A program made the position numbers and the translations under genes. A stretch of 64,000 bases of DNA. Source: Hetaerina americana. Lineage: Eukaryota > Arthropoda > Insecta > Odonata > Calopterygidae. Shown here one piece after another: positions 60,120-64,000 of the stretch; the stretch's first letter is position 1, and every line of letters begins with the position of its first letter. Under the pieces are notes generated by a model. It was not told where the DNA came from. It worked only from the letters and a program-made list of their open reading frames with translations, and searched no databases. Location of the stretch: contig JAKTNV010000017.1 of NCBI GenBank assembly GCA_022747635.1, positions 682,001 to 746,000 on the forward strand, read 5' to 3'.

Positions 60120-60770
60120 TGTTAAGTGCGTCAACTGTTTTTATCTGTTGTTCCATCTCTCGGTGTTTTTTTTTGCTGTGAGCTAGCTGTCCCTCTGCCC
60201 TATCCATTTGTCTATTTTCCATCCGTTTCCCTTCTGGATGAGAGCTCTCGTTTCACAAGAGTTCTTTTGCTTCCTTCGTGGTAAGCCATTTCTTCTTCAC
60301 TTTCGCTCCCGTCGCTTTATCGCCCCGCATCGGTTTTTATTTTCTATTCCCCTCCCATTCTCCATCACTGCAATTTCGTCATTTTTCACGTCCCCTGTCT
60401 CTTTTTTTTGCTCTCCATCTCCCTCTCTCCCGGTGCATCATCTCAAGAATTTTGCGACATTGTGTTAATGGTTTCGCTTAGCTCACCCTCTTCCTCCCTT
60501 CCTTTGAATCCCTCGGGATTTGCTGCGTCGAATCGAATCCGCAGTTATTACGCGAGTTGAGAACTCTCGCAAACAGAGCGAGAGTCGTTTCGTCCTCCGC
60601 CACGAATGGACGGCAAGCATCACTTGCTCACTTTCAGGGGGATTGTTTTGAAGACTTTTGGCATGCGTCTTGCCAGCAAGCGTTCTTCTTATTAACGTCG
60701 TTAGACGACAAAAAAAAGAAACTACCCCCGCGGCCTCATGGCAGCTGACTTTTTTAACTGCTGGAAGGGA
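60120..60770. other. pyrimidine-rich then CpG-rich block
   Basis: Positions 60120-60500 are C/T-rich on the plus strand, and 60500-60760 are richer in CpG. No coding family was recognised. Confidence 0.3.
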
Positions 60771-61204
60771 TAACGAGAAAGTGAATCGGGACCATGTGTG
60801 GTTCTACTGAAACTCAAGACAGCGGGCGAAAATGTTCAGTCAGTGACTGAGAGAAACTAATGCAAACTCGGACTATGAAAAACTAGAAGTATTTTTGATT
60901 GGTGTGGAACCCTAAATTTCTTTAAAAGATTTTATTATCTTTTAAAAATCAAATGAACTCGAAAGAAAATCATCTGTGTCCGTTAGAAGTGACTTTAGTG
61001 TCGATGTATGTTTATATTTCAAAGCAGTTTTTTAGGGATAATTTTTTACTAAACCTTGCCATATGATATGTGTAAAAACTAATTTTTTTGGATGTGATAA
61101 CGACAAACTAGTTTATATTTAATCAGTTTATCATAGCCTTTTGATGAATCTCACTGAATTTATTTGCTTATTTCAAACATGAAAACCAGAATCATTTGGA
61201 TAAA
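60771..61204. other. AT-rich non-coding
   Basis: Nothing recognised. Confidence 0.4.
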
Positions 61205-61345
61205 TTAAATGCAATAAACTATTTAAATTTCTAAAATCCACCCTAGGTTTCGATATATTGCATCAACATTAACTCGATGATCAACTGATGCAACCTGTGA
61301 TGATGCAACGCAACGTATCCCAGATCGGATTAAAGAAGTTTAAAT
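61205..61345. repeat. decayed inverted repeat with hammerhead-like traces
   Basis: The minus strand of the left half reads TTGATGCAATATATCGAAAC and continues CTAGGGTGGATTTTAGAAA. The right half on the plus strand has TCCCAGATCGGATTAAAGAA in the mirrored place. Similarity between arms is loose. It resembles an aged version of the inverted repeats at 10601 and 24881. Confidence 0.3.
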
Positions 61346-61984
61346 TGTATAAAATTGAATTCCGTTTTCCAAATGACTGACTGAAATATGAGCATTTAAA
61401 TTCCACTCATTGTCACCTGCATCTTCGAAATTTAATGAAAACTGAAGGTTTTATAGCATTACTGTGAAAGGTTTAATTTTCATAAGTTTCGCAAATCCCC
61501 GAATTCATAGTGCATAATAGATATGTCAAATATCTAGTAGATAACATTTTTTACCCAATGCACGTGTAAAAAGTGAAGGAAAATGTGAACATTAATTCTT
61601 GGAAGAAACAAAAATTACGTCGCATTTTATTCACGCTGTTGTAGCATGGATTACTATTTCTAATTTTCTGCCCTCGCATTGCGTTCAATAACGTTGGAAG
61701 TGTGCGGGTGTAAATCATACATTCCATAATCCTTCAAAGAAAACAGAGTTAGCAGATACTTCATGCGCGTATGTTCGAGTTGTTCTCATATCGAGTCGTA
61801 CTTAATCTATTAATAGCGCAGTTTTTTATTGAGTAGCATATTCAACTGCCTTTTGCGCGATATTAGTAACGCGCAAAAGGCGTTGGAGAGGACGTTCAAT
61901 GGTGGAAAGCGTTAGTTTATACGCCTTTATATTTAACTACTTTCGGATTATATTGAAGGAGATTCGAAATAAATAAAGGTGTCC
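61346..61984. other. AT-rich non-coding
   Basis: A short hairpin, CCTTTTGCGCG paired with CGCGCAAAAGG, lies at 61850-61881. Nothing else was recognised. Confidence 0.4.
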
Positions 61985-62830
61985 ATGATCACCCGTGCTT
62001 TTCAACATAAATGAGGAGAACATGATAAAATAGGCATGGGAAGAAATTAAAGTACGGATACATCGGTGAGAAATTCGTAAAATAAGTTAATTCTCCGGAT
62101 GATCAAGCTTTAGTTTTACAGTCGGCCAAGGGTCCACAAGTATTGTTGAGCTTATTGGAAAGTCAGTGCTATAAGTGGATATTGGCTGAGAATCAGTGTA
62201 TACAAAACAAAAATGACGGAGTTTTCGAAAAAAAGAAAAGCTAAAGTACATATTAAAATAGGAGCACATAAATTTGATCAGGTGGAACAGTTTGCGTACC
62301 TTGGAAGTGTTCGGAACCAGAATGGTGAAATTAGTGGGGACATATGAAGAAGAATTGCGTTAGGCAAAGAAGCTTTCACGGGAAGGGAATTGATGACAGG
62401 GATTGAGTAAGGATGTTAACAGATGACTCGTTAAAGCTTTGATATGGAGCGTGGTATTTTACGGTACGAAAACTTGGTCGTAGAAGCAATATGATATGCA
62501 TTGAAGACTTTTGAGATGTGGGCGCGGAGAAGGATAGCACAGGTAAAATGGACAGAAAACAAAAGAGGAAGGGCCTGGCTTGGTGAAAAGGAGTGGGCAT
62601 TGTTGGGAGAAATCCAAGGGAGGCAGGTAAGCTGCGATGGATGCAGAGAATTTTGATTTCGGTGCTGGAATGTTGTAGACTGCGCTAGATTGGGAAACGT
62701 TACGCAAGTTAAGGTATAGGCACGGGAAGAAAAGGCTTGTGGGACGGAATGAAGACTAAGAGTTCAAGAACGGTTTATTGTAATGTGGGGTGTCAGGTTG
62801 TGTCTTGTTTAGTGAGATAAACAAATGCAC
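61985..62830 (+). pseudogene. decayed LINE-A copy, RT C-terminus to 3-prime end
   Basis: In order along the plus strand: NINEENMIK, a degraded SPDDQALVLQSAKG-like block near 62090-62130, KVHIKIGAHKFDQVEQFAYLG (62245-62310), RRIALGKEAF (62350-62380) and LIWSVVFYGTKTW (62440-62480). The 3-prime block around 62800, AGGTTGTGTCTTGTTTAGTG, matches GGGTTGTGTTTTGTTAGTAG on the minus strand near 28440. Stops and frame shifts are frequent. Confidence 0.7.
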
Positions 62831-64000
62831 CGATATTCAACCTATCTGGCTATTCAAAACCTGCCTTAAATGTTAGTTTACTCATATTAAAATGAACTAA
62901 TGATTAAATGAAAAACTTGTTTTTTAGGAGTTTTAGTTTCTTTGATTATGATGCTGAATCAAACTACGTATAAACTTTTGATATAACAAAATAGAATGCC
63001 TGAAAAATGTTAAATCTTAATGGGCGATATCTTTCATTTACAAATATTCTTTCTTTGACGTGAATGTGCATGGAAATACTTTATTGTAATCATTACATGG
63101 AAATAACTTGTAATTATGTCGCACCCTAAAACTAAGCTGTTTTTTGCAGGTTGAAAAAAACTTTTTCTTGCGCATTGACGGTCCAATTAGCCGAGGCTTT
63201 CTTGGTCAGCTGTTAAAGAAAGAATGATGTTAAACAGTTACACAATGACATTGATTTCCTTTGAGTGTTTTTAATAATCAGTAAAATGGCATCGAAAAAG
63301 AAATTTTGAGTTTAATGGCGTCGGCAAAGTCGGGACCCATTATGATGAGTTACAACCTTTCCGAAGACATAACACCCGTTACTCCCGGAGTAATTTTTTA
63401 TTGAACTGTGCCAACAAGACTAAATGTGGGACCTCAAGCAGGTCTGTGCTAAAAAGATTTGGATCCACTGAATTTATTTGGCTAAATTTGGCCTGCAAAA
63501 AAGCCTTGAATACGCTTGCGTAGTTTTAGGCATGAATAGTGGACGATTTGGACGCCTGCCACTTAACAATTGATCGGTTAGTACGTAAGTACAATATTTT
63601 AAAAGTCAGAATCTTGAACTTTGGCCAAAAAAACTCAAAGATGCTGTTTTTTTGGCAATTTATTTTTGTGCTCCAAGAAGAGGGAGTAATTCCTGTCCAG
63701 AATCCACAAAGTCATTCCTCTTTTTGAAAAAAGCCAGAGACGGGGCCTACCGCCGGACTGATTTCATTCCCCATTTCGCTTTTAGAGCTTGAGTCGAAGT
63801 CATCTGGAAAATATCAATGGCAGAAATGTCTTTCGGACGATGTCGTCTTTTTTTTGACGCACCTTGGGAGATAATTTGGTGCGGTCTCGAAGATTAGCAC
63901 CCTCAAGTCGAAAGAAATGTTTTATGTTCTCCGCGTCCTGTAATGGAAGCTGACTGCGCCAATAGCTGTTACTTCGCAGGCGAGGAGCATTAAAGGTGCT
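62831..64000. other. AT-rich non-coding to window end
   Basis: Nothing recognised. The base composition becomes more balanced after 63300, with no domain visible in any frame. Confidence 0.4.

Noticed and set aside
61850..61881. Small hairpin CCTTTTGCGCG/CGCGCAAAAGG as a terminator
   Set aside because: Short chance-size inverted repeat with no associated gene in a eukaryotic context.

Overview
This is a eukaryotic, AT-rich, repeat-dense stretch with no supportable host protein-coding gene. Long (TA)n microsatellites, non-LTR retrotransposon debris, tRNA-derived SINEs, an internally deleted mariner and a Penelope-like element (PLE) with a GIY-YIG endonuclease point to an animal genome. The mariner and LINE protein types are most like those of arthropods, but the species cannot be settled from the window. 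Almost all open frames are short and look like chance.

Layout. 0.7-1.9 kb: two tandem (TA)n plus hammerhead-like units, then an old inverted repeat of the same motif class. 3.5-8 kb: a LINE 3-prime scrap and two SINE copies. 9.3-9.9 kb: CpG-rich island. 10.6-13.1 kb: a clean 171-bp inverted repeat with a hammerhead-like core, a decayed LINE carrying a SINE fragment, and a solitary hammerhead-like motif. 16.6-17.3 kb: second CpG-rich island. 17.5-19.3 kb: LINE scraps and a microsatellite. 20.95-22.40 kb: a young 5-prime-truncated PLE with 251-bp inverted arms and a 12-bp target-site duplication. 24.9-25.2 kb: two adjacent long palindromes. 26.5-32.3 kb: SINE, the best preserved LINE reverse transcriptase, a pogo-like end and a second LINE copy. 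34.6-36.1 kb: CpG-rich island, a full SINE with a tRNA-like head, and a second SINE type. 39-45 kb: LINE scraps and a further CpG-rich island. 46.9-47.8 kb: an exact 408-bp tandem duplication. 48-50.5 kb: GC-rich blocks and a SINE. 50.67-51.42 kb: the deleted mariner. 52-54.4 kb: LINE tail and pyrimidine-rich tracts. 57-59.6 kb: C-terminal parts of two other LINE types. 61.2-62.8 kb: a decayed inverted repeat and a LINE copy.

The unifying theme is retrotransposition. One LINE family (called LINE-A here) supplies about ten fragments on both strands. A second theme is a small structured RNA motif: CTGANGA, one spacer base, a 4-6 bp stem-loop, then GAAA(C). It occurs in both PLE arms, in four dispersed inverted repeats (one badly decayed), in a tandem pair beside microsatellites, and alone. 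It matches my recollection of the minimal hammerhead ribozyme variants described in PLE terminal repeats and related non-autonomous retroelements. This motif set is the most interesting content of the window. No autonomous element is intact: the PLE lacks most of its reverse transcriptase, the mariner lacks its catalytic core, and every LINE is truncated or broken.
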